From the NCBI GenBank assembly GCA_000310025.1, contig FN649729.1, positions 186,001-250,000 of the forward strand: a stretch of DNA of 64,000 bases, in the 5' to 3' direction. Origin of the DNA: Ectocarpus siliculosus (taxonomy: Eukaryota; Sar; Phaeophyceae; Ectocarpales; Ectocarpaceae). The notes beneath the pieces were generated by a model. The model was given only the letters and a program-made list of their open reading frames with translations. It searched no databases and was not told where the DNA came from. Every line of letters starts with the position of its first letter. The first letter of the stretch is position 1. The position numbers and the translations under genes are program-made. Of the stretch, positions 34,414 through 46,950 are shown one piece after another.

Positions 34414-35546
34414 TGGTAGGAGCTCGGTTTCACCGGGTGTTCTAACGGCAAGGCACACAGCGCATGAATGCGCCCTTGATAGATTTGTGAGGTGGCCTTT
34501 CCCCCTTGTTTGTGTGCCATCCTTTATGAATTAGACTTGTTTTTACGACATCACCTGGGAGTTGTTGACGGGCTTGCCGCCGCGTGGGGTTTCCGTGTTG
34601 TTTCATGCGTGTTTGCAAGAACAAGAAAATGAACGGTTTGGCGAGTTTTTTTTTGCGTGGCCTCGACCAACCAATAGACCATTGGCGAGAAGCCATTGCC
34701 AGACACGACCAATGATTCCAGAAGCACCTTGCGTGGCCATTGAGGGCATGAATCTCGTGCCTGCCGCCAGCAGTAGCATTTGTGAGGTTGCCTCGTGTTA
34801 GAGTAGACTGTGTGCCCTAACCATGTTGTGTGTAGATAGATAGACGATCGGGTTGTTGAGTGGACCGAGCAGGGAGGCCTTTGTGTACTGTTTTCTTGAA
34901 GGAAGTCTCAACAACTTCATGATGCCGATACACACAGCGATTCTAGCACTAAGACATGATCGTTCGGGCTTGCTTTGGATTGAGATAAGTCATTGCAACC
35001 TTGACGCATGAACTCGAAAAGAGGTCGACAATCTGCCAATGCGATACGTGGATCGTTTGCAGTGTGCTCCTGCTGCTTTCAGCCCCTGACCAAGATTTGC
35101 CATTTCGATGAACCGCGTTCTTGTGGATGACAGCAGTAGTTGTGTCCCATCCACCGCACCACCACTGCATGAAGTGTTGTACTGATGTACCGTACCAGTA
35201 TCAATCTTGGCGTACACTTCCTGGCTACACAGTGGACACGTTGACACGGCGGCTACGAAGATGGGATACGTTTCAAACCATTCAAAAACAGCCACCGATG
35301 TTTCACGAGGGAGAACAAATATTTTATCCCTGAAGCGCAAAATCACCCCGCTCACACACGCTTTTCATTCCCACGCGCACGGCGGCGCCACAAGGGCCTC
35401 TATTCCTTGACATGGAGGGCGACAACGTAACATCTCCAACACGTGTGCTTCACCTACAGTAGTGGAAACTAGCAACACTAGTTTTCGCATCGGAAGCACG
35501 TGTCGCAAAAGCTTGGGTTGGCAAGTCCTACATCACACAATGGGGT
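34414..35546. other. Convergent intergenic region AIM24/NOP9
   Basis: The 3' flanks of both genes, about 1.1 kb. No open frame or repeat worth calling. Confidence 0.5.
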
Positions 35547-36003
35547 TTAAAACAGGCGGAAGCCACTCTTCCTACTCTTCTTCCCTCGTGCTTCAGTCTC
35601 GACGGCCACAGCAGCAGCATCATCGTCCGTTCTTCGCTTCGCCGGAGTCTCTACCGCCTTCCACTTGGAGTCTTCCTCCTCAGAGGCTGTACTCTTCTTC
35701 TTGCTCTTCTTCTTGCTATTTCCCTTTCCAGTGTCAGCAGGCCCTTGGCCGCCAGTGCTACCGCCCTCTTTGGCCGTCGCCGATGTTTTCTCACCGGCGC
35801 CGCTAGCCTCACTCGTCGCGTCATTTTCAGAGCGTCGCTCTTGGCCGCCGACGCCTATTGAAGCCTCGCTTTTCTTTTTCTTCTTTTCTCTTTTCTTGGT
35901 GGCCGTCTGCGACGGCGGTGCTTGCTTGTCGCCCGCGGACACCGAGTTCTTGATGGCGTCCATGACGAACGAGAGGTCGGCTCCCTTCTCCTTTTCATCT
36001 CCC

Positions 36004-36038
<35 letters not shown>

Positions 36039-39000
36039 GTCCCCCGCTGCCTTCGTGTCGTCGCCGCCGTGCGCCCCTTCTTGGCGCTTCCTCTTCTTTT
36101 TCTTGGAAATTTCTTGGGTGGCGGTGGTATCTCCTTCTCCCTCGGCGACGCCCCCTCCTTGCTTCGTCTTGCCCTTCTTCTTCTCGGACGTGGCCGCACC
36201 ATCGACAGCGCCCCCCTCTTCCGTGTGCGCCCCCACGTCCTTCCGTGTCTTTTTCGAGCTCTTCGAACCCTTGACTGAAGCCACCGTTTCCTTTGGCTCC
36301 GGTGCACCGTCCCCCTCGCCATCGTCCCCTCCCCCGTCCGCATCGGCAGGGGCTCCAGCTCCAGCGGCCGACTTTCCTCTCCTCCCCCGGCCCCGTTGAC
36401 GCCGCCGTTTTTCCTTCCCCTTCCCCCCGTCCTCGTCGCCCTCGGCCTTACTGGTGAACGGCGAAGGCGCAAGCCGGCCTGCCTCTCGGTTGCTGCTAGC
36501 GCTGGCGGAAGAAGTTCCCCCGCTGCTCTTCCCGGATGTCCCCTTCTTCGTAGATGTCGTAGATGCCGACTCGACTGCGAGGATCTCCGTGAGCATCTTG
36601 GCACGATTGTCCCTGTTCTTGAAGGCGTCCTCCCACTCGTGAGGCGACCGCGAGAACCGCTCGACCATGCATTCCGTGAGGACGGACCGCCCCGACGGGT
36701 AGCCGGACATGGGGGACCATGCCTGCTCCCCACCTCCGGCCAGTTTTTTTGCGATTGTTTTGGTACGAGACAGCAGGGGGGGGGGGGGTGCGAGGTGAAG
36801 ATGGACAGTTTTACGTAACATTGGCGGTGGGTGGGCAGCAGAGAAAAATTGCAATGTACGATTCTGTGAACATAGTTTTAGAGACCAAAAACGACATACT
36901 GCAGGACATTCGTAAAAGACGCATCTGAACTACGTGCAAAGGTCTCTTCATAGCGCAGCCAGCAGCCAGCAGCCAGCAGAAAGATCTTCACCGAAGGAAG
37001 GAAGAGGCGAAAAACAGTCAATGTAGGAGCATCGTCAATTCTCATCGCTGCGCGACAGTGAGCACAACTCAGGAAATACAACTAATGCACATGTGAAGAG
37101 CCCCCCCTGTCCAGCTACCGAGCGCGGGTAACCCGAGCGACAGAAAGCAGATCGAAATGCAAGCTGATCGCACAAGACGGATACAAAACGGCTGACAGGG
37201 GTGTCCAACGCTTTGCTTTTCGAAAGAGAAAACTGATGTTAAAAAAAAAAAGCAAAGAACAGTGGGTACGGTTGCACTTTCGTCCCTTTGAGCTAGCCTG
37301 ATGGTAATATAGTCTCCAATCCCGCAAAACCCCCGCCCAACTTTGTTGTCTAGCTGCCTACTACGTGGATCTGCACTATACGGCAAAAAACCCGTCTCAC
37401 CTCTTTTCCTTCATGTCCACTCCCCGGAAACACTTGAGGAGGATATGCCAGGCCACGCGATCGCACGCCATGGCCACCAAGTGCCCCTTGAACGCCCTCA
37501 GGATAGCCCTCCTCGCCTCCTCCGCGGGCTTGTTCTTGCCCCCGCCCTTACCCCCACCCCCACCTCTCGCCCCTGCCGCTTCCAGAATGGGGTCCAGGAG
37601 ACAGCGGCTGCCCATGTTGTCGCGCGCAACGGCGGCGAGAACATCGTCCGGCAACGCAGCCACTGCCTTGAGCACGGGGGCCGCCACTGGAGGGTCGAAC
37701 AGCAAGGCGTTCTGCATGATGCGTGCCCCGGGGACGTTGAGGAACAGGCGGTCTAGCCCCCCCTCCCCGGGAAGACGGGGGCTCAGCAAAGCGGGGACCC
37801 AAGTGCGGGCCGCCTTGAACGCGTCCGCGATGGAAGGAGGAGAATCCGACGCAGCCGCTTTGTCCTGTTCTGCCTTGGGGTTGCTCTCGTCAGTTGGTGT
37901 CGGTGGGGGTGCGCTCCCCGTGTGCCCTGCCTGCACCGCGAGCGCGATGTCCTGGAGGATCTTGGCCTGCGTCTTGGGCTTGAGCCGCAAGCGGACGCAA
38001 GCCTGCGCGGCCCTCCACAGCACCCCCGCCCGGCGTGCCTTGAGCAGTTCGGAGGCGTTGTCGCTGATGGCCTCCACCATCTTCTCGGCTAAGGCCTTGT
38101 CGTCTGCCCGCTGCAGCGCTGCCTGGATCAAGAAGTTAGACACGCCGTGCTCGCAAAACTCCAGGAGCCTGAGAGAAAAAGATTGGGGGGTTGAAGGAGG
38201 GGGTAGCATGTGAGGGGGTCGATGTCGGCCGGTGGAAGGAAGAATAAAGACCACGCTGCGGTACATATTAGCGTTACGTACTTGTCGGGGAAGAACACCC
38301 TGTTGGAGTATTTGTATACAAGAACGACTGGTTCTACTGCACGGGTTCTGTGCAGTATTGTGAAGGCGTGTTTCCAAGTCTGTAACCGTCAGGTGAAGAC
38401 AGCTTGGGCGTATGAGTGTGGATAATAAATCACTCTGTGTTTACCCTATCTACACCTCGCGAACAACGCCAGCAGCTCGAGAGGACAGCGTCCCTCGCTG
38501 CACAGCGTAAGCCATTTCGCCCAACACACCCAACGAAACAAGGGTACCCGCTCCAACAAAGCGAATACCACCTACAACCAACCGTAGTCGACACAGAACA
38601 AACCAGGCGTACGCCACCAAACAAAACATGATATAACAGGAAAACAATACCGATATATCTGCAAACTGTGCACGACGCGTTGCTCAGCAACCTGCTGCGG
38701 TGGAGCTAACTCACTTGCTCTCAAAGCACCGGTGGTACAGCTCCTCGAAGAAGCTTCTCGGTGACAGCCACAGCACCGCCTCGAGAAAATGACTCGCGGT
38801 GTTCTCCCCGGAGATGGCGTACACCACCTGCGCGCTACGCTCCTGGTCGTCCCACTCGAGCACCTTCTTCACGATTTTCATCGCCATCGACTCGTGCTCC
38901 AGGCACGGCAGCACCATCGTCTCAGCAGCAGACGACGCCGTCGCCAGGTTGCCGTGGACCCTGAGCAGCATCACCAGCAGCGGGCACCCAAACGTCCCGC

Positions 39001-40027
39001 ACGCCAGAGTCTGCAGCTCGCTCGCTGGCAACGCCTCGAGCTCCGAGGTTACCTCCCCAAGTGCCGCGACAAAGGATCGCGGGACGCGGTGCTTGTAGGG
39101 CGTGGACCACTTCTCGAGGGCCTCGGGGTCAACTGCTGGCGAGGCGGAAGATTTGCCCTCGGCGCCTACCGAGGAGCCGTTGCCGTGGTTGTTGTTGTTG
39201 CTGCGCCCACCCATCCTCGCCGGGCCTACGGCTGTGCCGATGGAATGGGCGTGTCGGGACTGACGCCCGCGCTTCTCGGAGAGGACAGGCATGCCCCCGA
39301 GCACCTGGAGGAACCCCCGCCCCACGTGGCTGCCGCTGATGTCGGCGAAGAGCTCCGCCCACGCGCCGGACAGCTCAGAGACCAAGGAGAGCAGGATATC
39401 TTGCATCTTGTCGATCTTCTTGCTGCCGTCGCTTACGGCTGCGGTGCCCGGGTCTTCCTCGTAGTGCTGTGCTGCGTCTTCTTCTTCGTCAGCGTCGTCG
39501 TCTCCAGAGATCTCGTCCTCAACGACCTGCCCGGCGACGCTGAGGAGAGTCTGCAGGACGTGCGAGGAGTAGCGATTGTTTGCCAGGCTGAGCATGTACC
39601 CGCGGCACCGGCCGAGCATGGTGCGGAGCTGCAGCGGGGAGAGCCGCCGGGCCATCTTCTCCGCCACCACGCTGCCTTGGCGGTCCTCCATGATGCTGGC
39701 GGTCTGGTGCTTGAGCTCCTCGAGGATGTTGTCCATCAGCTGCTCGCGACCGACGTCGTCGTCGTCGTCATCGTCGTCGGCCCCCCCATAGCTGTGGTCA
39801 TCCTGGGCGTACTGGTCGATGACTGTCTCGACTTGTGACAGGTAGCTGATGATCTCCTTGGCAGCGCGGCGAGGGTGAGTCCACTCTGCTCGCTCGCGCG
39901 GCTGCGACCACTCGTTCATCACTCCGACCCCTTCTAGGAGTGGTGTTCGGTGCTCTCCGTCCGTTGTGCGCCCTCGGCTCCCCTGCCTGCTGCAAGCAGA
40001 GCGGATGGCTGGAGGCAATCGAGCCAT
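35547..40027 (-). CDS. NOP9: Nucleolar Pumilio-repeat protein NOP9, at least 3 exons
   Basis: Exon 1 40027-38715 (or from the ATG at 39919), exon 2 38168-37401, and a last exon from about 36722 to 35547. The exon 1/2 junction is in phase (HRCFES-K-LLEFCEHG). NOP9 binds pre-18S rRNA through Pumilio repeats and is needed for 40S subunit assembly in the nucleolus. Pumilio helices are visible as GSVVAEKMAR, NRYSSHVLQTLL, AFGCPLLVMLLR-like (CGTFGCPLLVMLLR), NTASHFLEAVL, EHGVSNFLIQAAL, GARIMQNALL, NMGSRCLLDPIL, DRVAWHILLKCF and PSGRSVLTECMVERF. The last exon then runs into about 330 residues of Lys/Glu/Gly-rich low complexity with a polyalanine run coded by a CTG/CAG tract (36004-36036). Exon 2 ends in phase 2 whereas the obvious acceptor at 36722 is phase 0, so a micro-exon of about 30-50 bases is probably missing from this model. 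Confidence 0.88.
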
Positions 40028-40232
40028 CTCCTCAAACGCACTTGGGGCGTGATTTGATTGGTCGAGACTGTCAGAAGGGTCCCCCCTTTTATATGTGCGA
40101 AACCGTAGACGCTCGATTTTTGCGGTGGGTTGGCCAGCAACGTGTCACAGCGTCAAAACCTGGCATCCATCCCTCCCCGCAACCTCTCCTCTGCCTTGTC
40201 TCTCACGAGCTTCTACCTCTCTCAAGCTTAAC
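40028..40232. promoter_or_regulatory. Divergent promoter region NOP9/MDH
   Basis: Only 205 bp separate the first possible NOP9 ATG from the MDH ATG. A TATATG-containing stretch lies at 40089-40096. If NOP9 starts at the internal ATG (39919) the shared region grows to about 313 bp. Confidence 0.6.
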
Positions 40233-41592
40233 ATGTCGGCTGTTGCACGTATCCAGTTGGCGTCCAAGGTGGCTGCACCCATGGCATCTAAAGCTCTGGG
40301 TGTCTCTTCTTCCCGCTTCTTCACGGGCACGGCACGTGCTCAGAACAAGGTGTGTGTGCATGGCTCTACTGCCACAGTGCGAGTGTGGTTGGCTACACAG
40401 CAGTATCGGCGTGCAATCAAATCAGCTGCAGGCACCTGCAGTTGGTCACGTGATGCGTGCTGCTAACGAAAAGTTATTGCCTGTCAGGCGTTGGAGTCAT
40501 CTAGGGCCCCTCAACTGAATATGTTCTTGTCTCGTGTCACAACACTCGCCGCTGCGCGCCGTCACTTCGCTGAACCTTCTGCGGCCCTTCTGTTCGTCCA
40601 CGTCCAACTCTACCAAAAACGCTGTGATGCATACATAGGTAACCGTCGTGGGTGCCGCGGGCGGGATCGGGCAGCCCATGTCCCTTCTCCTCAAGCTGTC
40701 GGGGAAGGTCGAACACCTGTCTCTCTTCGACATCGTCAACACGCCTGGCGTTGCTGCCGACATCTCCCACTGCAACAGCAAGGGAAAGGTCAGTACGGCC
40801 ATCACCCCCCACCAAGATACAGCAGTACATAGCTTCATCCGGTATCCCGTAGAGTCGCCACGCGCTACTGCTGCTGCCGAAGGTCCACACTAAGCCTGTG
40901 GAAGCCTATTTAAGACGGGAGACGGGAGGGAAGTATCCGTGTGTTGCTGATACGTGTCTCGCTACCTTCCTTGCCGCTGCGGGCTATTTGCTGTCGGACA
41001 CTTTTTTTTTTCACACCGCAGTGCATGTTGCAAACAGTATGCATATACCAACAGGCAACCTTCGTAGTTTTGGGGAATTTCGCCATTAGGCGCTCGGCTG
41101 GAAATTGGTATAGCATAGCGCCTGTGATGTGGGAGTACAGTACGGAAAACACGGATCACCCTGTCGGGTGATTGGGCAATACGGCATGACGGCATGATTG
41201 TAAATAGAAGGTCAAAGGCGGTGCAACCCAACTATTTATTGCAGCGCTGTCTACCTTCTGGAAGCGCTTCTGTCGCTCGTGGTACTACGCCAGGACCCTC
41301 TCCACTCTCGACATGACATTCTCTCGCCTGGTACAAATGTATTTGTAGCGAATTGGGACTGACTCAAGTTGACGTATCACTACATAGTCTGATACACCGG
41401 CGGTAGGGGGGTGAAGCTACATACATTTCCATTTTTCGTTCGCGGAAAAGAAACAATAGTCTATGTGCGGCCCGTTGAGCTATTGTTCGAATGAACACTG
41501 CCTGAAGAAGTATGTGCGCTCCGCGAGTTTGGATATCCATGCACTCAGGAACGGCTTCACCCCGTACTGCCCACTGGAGACAGTTCGTGCAC

Positions 41593-41638
<46 letters not shown>

Positions 41639-44600
41639 ACTGCAGTCGTGAACGCACCACCACCTTTGTACAATCGCTAAAGCACTCTACTGCTACGTAA
41701 TATTCCTGGCTTCCCCGCGCAGGTGACCGGGCACAAGGGGGCCGAGGAAATGGCCACCGCATTGGACGGCGCAGACGTCGTGGTCATCCCAGCGGGCGTG
41801 CCCCGCAAGCCAGGAATGACACGGTGAGTTCGTCAACTAGCAAACCACAGCTGTGCATGAATTGGTGGGTTTGTGTATGTATTCCAAGCGCTGCGTTTGT
41901 CCATGACCCTACATCCAACAGCGATGTACGCTTGTTATTGTTGGTTTCGGGGGTGGGCCTGTTTCGACCACGGAAATACGTCTGCTCTCTCTCAACAGTG
42001 CGGGGAGATACGGGAGAGAGGCGGGGGCTATGTTGCAAATCACAAGTGAAGATAGAAACTCACGTGCGGATTGTGTCAACTGCTGCGCACACAGTTGCCT
42101 GATACACTACGATGTCGTTGTGTTTTCCCTGCAATCGCCGTTGTGTTGGTCCTTTGTTCCCGTGCATCAGTGACGACTTGTTCAACACCAACGCATCGAT
42201 CGTCAAGGGCATCGCCGAACAGTGCTCCAAGAGCTGCCCCAAGGCGTGCTTCCTCATCATCTCCAACCCCGTAAACTCGACCGTGCCCATCTTCGCCGAC
42301 GTGCTCAAGGTTGGTCAACTATTACAGGAAGGCTTGTTGTGTTGTTGTGTTCGGGGCGTTAAGTAAACCCACGCAGTCGAAGAGGGCCGTGTGCTATGCT
42401 GCTGATTTTGTGTGCAAGAGGTGAAAAATATAGGGGCCTAGATCATTGTCCGCGGGCGGCTTCGTAGAAAGAGAGAGCTTGCGTGCTTTGCAAAGGGCGC
42501 AATCAACCGTGTGTCCATCGTGATGAGCTGAATCCCATCACAGGTACACGTAGCACGGCAACTCCCAATGGCGTTAAAAACACCTCTTGGTAGAGGCCAG
42601 AACGTGTGTTTTGGTGTTAAGACAGCAGCAGCAGCGGTGGTAGAGCAGTACGGTACGACATGGGGCAAGGCCTAAAGGGTAGAGGAAAACGGGCATGTAT
42701 CTGTATCTCTTGTGCGAGGATAACATTATGACGATGATAAACATCAACATCAACGTCAATATAACAAGGATTGCTGCTGCCGTGTTGTTCGTTGCCGCTT
42801 TCTGCTACCGTGGTACATCGCGGGCGCCATTTGCAACTGGACTTGGCTTGGCATCAGGCGAATGGCGTCTACAACCCACAGAAGCTCATGGGTGTCACCA
42901 CCCTCGACGTGTGTCGTGCCCAGACTTTCATCGCAGAAAACCAGGGTGAGAATCAGGGCTATGTATGCATAGGCTTGGTAAAACATTTGTTGGTGCAGAA
43001 ACGCGCGCTTGGTGTTGGAGCTATTGACGCGACCGCTATCTGCAACGATGCCTCCATATGCAACGCCAGTAGATTCGTCAGTAGTGCTTAGTTTGAGAAA
43101 ATTTCGATCTCGCAACGCCTGCGCTTGCCGCACGATACAGCCATTTTTTTTTCGATAATATGGATCAGTGTATCCTGCACTCGGTGGGAAGTTTTCAGGT
43201 TGTTTCTTGGGGGGTTATTTTCTGCAGCAAGTCTGACGACGATTTTTGCAGCCCGGTGACCCATGCACACCACGTATTAGTACGCTTGATGCGCGGCTGG
43301 GCTAAATTGCCATAGCTTCTCCCGCGAGATACACTAGTTGCGCGCACAATACTACCCATTATGGGCACAGGGGGTGGTGTACTTTTCAAATTGATATTTC
43401 GCCGCTTCAGCTGGGCTTGCTTTGTTGGGGTTATTCGATCCTTATTTCAGTCGCGATTTTTTCTGTCGCAGGGTGCCTTTTGATATGTAACACTTTTCGG
43501 TGCACGCGTGCTTGCCGACACGACGTCGGGTGTAAATAATGTCGCCTCGGCTTGGTTCTGGCCGCGCGCGTGCAATTTCATGCACATACATGATGCTGAC
43601 GATGACATGGACTGGTGGCCTATTGGCATCCACCATCGACCATGCTCGCCCGGCCTACGTATACTGCACGAACAGGCATGGATGTGGACAAATTGGACGT
43701 GACGGTTATCGGAGGGCATGCGGGCACCACTATCATGCCCCTCTTGTCTCAGGTGAGATCGGTTTACTTCGGATAAGGTTTGCTCCAACAAGGCGATATG
43801 GAACTTAAGAGGAATGTTAATGTTCCGTTGGGAGGATACGATCGGAGTCCATCGAAGTAGACTAGCACGACGATATCCCTTCTGAACACTTACTCATGTT
43901 TTTGTTTTTTTTGCGGGGGGTCTGATGACGAGGTAGAAGGGTGAGGGGGGTGATTTCCTCTAGCGTAAGCAAATGGGTCTGGTGCTTTCTCGATGAGGCT
44001 CATGGATTTGGACGTAGCAGAGGGCTCGTGTAGTTCTTGACACCATTCAGTTTGTTTTACAGACAGGCAGCTAGTTTAAGGATATGTTTGGACCGGGATT
44101 TGAGTCGCTGACCCCAAAGAATCGAAGAGGCATCCGAGTATTCGAAGCCTGACGCTCTTTGGTGCACGGCCTGGTTGACAGGCTAGGGCTGGGATTTGGG
44201 CAATAGTATGTTCTGTCGCCGCCAGCTGTTGGTGGAATACCGTCATCGGAACCATTGCATCAACAATGGCTGTTCTTCACCGCAGCGCGAGTTTCCAAGC
44301 TACGTGCGACGTACTTGTAGATTATTGTGGTGCCAACGCCGACGCCGATTATGGTTCCTGACCTATATGAACCAACGCTCGAAATGCCGTATGGCAAAGC
44401 TTCCACAACCTTGTCGACAGGCAGGGTCGCAGCATAGAAAAACCTTAGTCATCCGACATCCCCTTCACTGCCGTGGTCCTTTCCCCTGCTTCGAATGAAA
44501 AATCCGTAGGTTCAGGATTTTATATAACTTTTAAAGTTCACAACATTTGCTGTTTGTATATGGCAACCTGACAACAGGTGGAGGGAGCCAAGTTCTCGGA

Positions 44601-45860
44601 CGAGGACATTAAGGCCTTGACCCACCGCATACAGTTCGGCGGCGATGAGGTGGTCCAGGCGAAGGATGGGGCTGGCTCGGCTACCCTTTCCATGGTGAGT
44701 CATTTCCCCCCCGTTTTTTCTCACGGCCCCGAAGAAATCCTCAGAAACGGATCGTTCCACCCGCAACAAAACTAGATGTCTGTATAGGTTGCGATACTCG
44801 ATGGTTGATTCACGCGTATGGGGCATCAAACCCGTTCGTTTGGAGCTTGTACGTTCGACATATGTGTCTCCGGACAGCGGGGCTTACTTTTGAAGACATT
44901 CCGCGTTCAGTCCTGCGTATCGGCATACGTGCTTGGTCGCCTGGCGGAGTGGCATAACACTTTTCACAGCTCCCGTTTGGTTCCGTTTTTTCATACCTAT
45001 GTACCGGCCTTCTGTCTTGTATTTCGTTCTTCTGCCTCCTGCCAGGCACACGCCGGCGCCTACTTCGCGGGCAAGGTTCTGGACGGGCTGAACGGCGTAG
45101 AGGGGGTGACGGAGTGCGCTTTCGTGGAGAGCGACCTGACGGAAGCCCCCTTCTTCGCATCGCCGGTGAGGCATAAGCCTTGTGTCTACAGCAGTACAGA
45201 ACTCGCCGCTAATTAAGAACCTCTTCTTTTACCCCAGGCCCGTTCCTTATTTTTGTCTATGGGGTACCCCCACGGCGACGGTAGACTTGATTGAGCACGT
45301 GTTCTTGTGGCCACGTTCTTAACTTGTAAATTCTTGAGTGGGTGGCGCGTTCTGCACGGTACATACTCAGGATGCATATGTCGCTTGGAGTGTGAATGCC
45401 ATTGTGTCTAGAGGATAAGTACTTGAGTATGCGAGTAAGGTTCATCCTGTTCTCCCTTTGGGGGAAATAACCCGAAAGTTGCATATTTTGGATTTCCAGT
45501 ATACATGTAGCCAACAATAGTGAAGGTGAGGGAAGCAACAAGTACAATCCCCTCCCCAAAACTGCGCAAAGATGGCGTGGATGAATCTAGCCTACACCGC
45601 ATCTTGACGATGTCTTGCTTTCTTGTCGCCCGATGCACCGCCCTGATGATCCCCCACCCCCTCCCCTCCCCTCCCCTCGATCTTCTCTTGGGTCTGTTCG
45701 GGGTTGTTTTTGTCGCCAGTGCACTTTGGGCAAGGACGGCGTGAGCAAGGTCCACGGGTTCGGCAACCTTTCGTCCTTCGAGCAAGCCCTCGTGGACGAC
45801 AACGTACCAGCTCTCGTAAAGATGGCGCAGAAGGGCTCAGATTTCGTCAAGAACAACTGA
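40233..45860 (+). CDS. Malate dehydrogenase, mitochondrial, 9 exons
   Basis: Exons 40233-40349, 40639-40788, 41723-41823, 42171-42309, 42858-42945, 43676-43752, 44578-44694, 45046-45165 and 45720-45860. All are GT-AG and in phase, giving 349 residues, normal for the family. It interconverts malate and oxaloacetate with NAD in the citric acid cycle. The first exon is a presequence rich in Ala, Ser, Arg and Lys without acidic residues ([20 protein letters not shown]), so mitochondrial import is likely. Seen: the NAD loop GAAGGIG (about 44-50), the substrate loop PRKPGMTR (about 116-123), NPVNSTVPI, and the catalytic histidine in [10 protein letters not shown] (about 213). Introns are long; intron 2 holds a CTG tract. 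Head-to-head with NOP9 at about 200 bp and tail-to-tail with UTP25. Confidence 0.97.
41594..41638. repeat. CTG microsatellite, 15 units
   Basis: Fifteen uninterrupted CTG triplets in intron 2 of the malate dehydrogenase gene. On the other strand this is CAG. Confidence 0.95.
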
Positions 45861-46950
45861 TACCCCTTAATTTTTTCTCGGTTTTCGACGGCAACCGGTG
45901 GTGGAGATGTGCATGGCCTTGATTTGATACACGAACTCTAAGACCAATTGAGACCCGTCTCGATGTTATTTAAGTAGCCTTGGGGGGAGAATAATCGTGC
46001 TTGTTCTCGTTTTTTTTTTTGCGTGTGTGATCCGATCTTACCGATCTTGAACACGTCTAGAAAGCGAAATACGGAAAAAATCAACAAGTACGATGCGATG
46101 TGATTGGGAAAAGGGGTGGACCAGAGAATGTGTCGTATCTAGCCTGGCCTGAAGTTACGTACGGATTTGTCGCCAGTTGGTTGCGGAAAGAAACGGCTGC
46201 ATGCTTTTGTGTTGTCCCGGAAGCGCCAACGAGAGGATCATGCCCTAGCCCTATAAAGGAGAAAGATGATGTCGGAAACGAAACCAGAAAGCCCCGCTAA
46301 CAGCGCAAAGCGGCCACGCCCCCACGGAAAATCAAGACGGACACCCTCTGCCACTCAGCGGAACGGAACGCCCTGGGTGCTATTTTCAACCATTTGGAGA
46401 GGGGAAAAGACGCCGCGGTTTATTGTAGGGCGATAGCTTTGTTTCCGGTGTGACGAGGGAAGGCGGAGGGGGGGAGATTTCGCCAGGAGTAGAGGTCGAC
46501 GGAGAAGACACAGCTGTACTGCTGCACTACTGCTGCTGCTGCTGTGTAATCAACAATTTTGAGTGAAGACAGAAGGCCAACGAGTAATTGATGGCTAATG
46601 TTATTACGTTTTCCAGAAGAACCCGGAGGCAGGTACACCAACCAACCGACAGCAACTTGCAATCAGAATCACCAAGGCACATCAGCAAAGTTTAACCCCT
46701 GTCCCGAAATACGCTGTAGCGGGTCAACGCACTGCTGCTGCTGCTGTTGTTCAAAAGCAAGCAATACGACTACTTGGACGTATTTAACAATGCCGAGCCA
46801 TCTGAAAGCAAAGACCGGCGGGCTTGTCAGTCGCATCACGCCAAACTCAAGGTGCCGATGATGAAAACGCTGACACCCAACACACGACAACGCTGCTGCA
46901 AGCGGCATGAGGGTCCCATAAGACTTGGCAGATCCTTGTGAACGATAGCG
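45861..46950. other. Convergent intergenic region MDH/UTP25
   Basis: About 1.1 kb of 3' flanks. A T-run sits at 46010-46020. Two short CTG clusters lie at 46530-46543 and 46733-46746. No gene recognised. Confidence 0.5.

Noticed and set aside
35665-36399. Plus-strand frame of 244 codons opposite the NOP9 last exon
   Set aside because: It consists of Ser/Pro/Phe-rich low complexity, the complement of the Lys/Glu/Ala-rich NOP9 tail; the minus strand has the Pumilio context.
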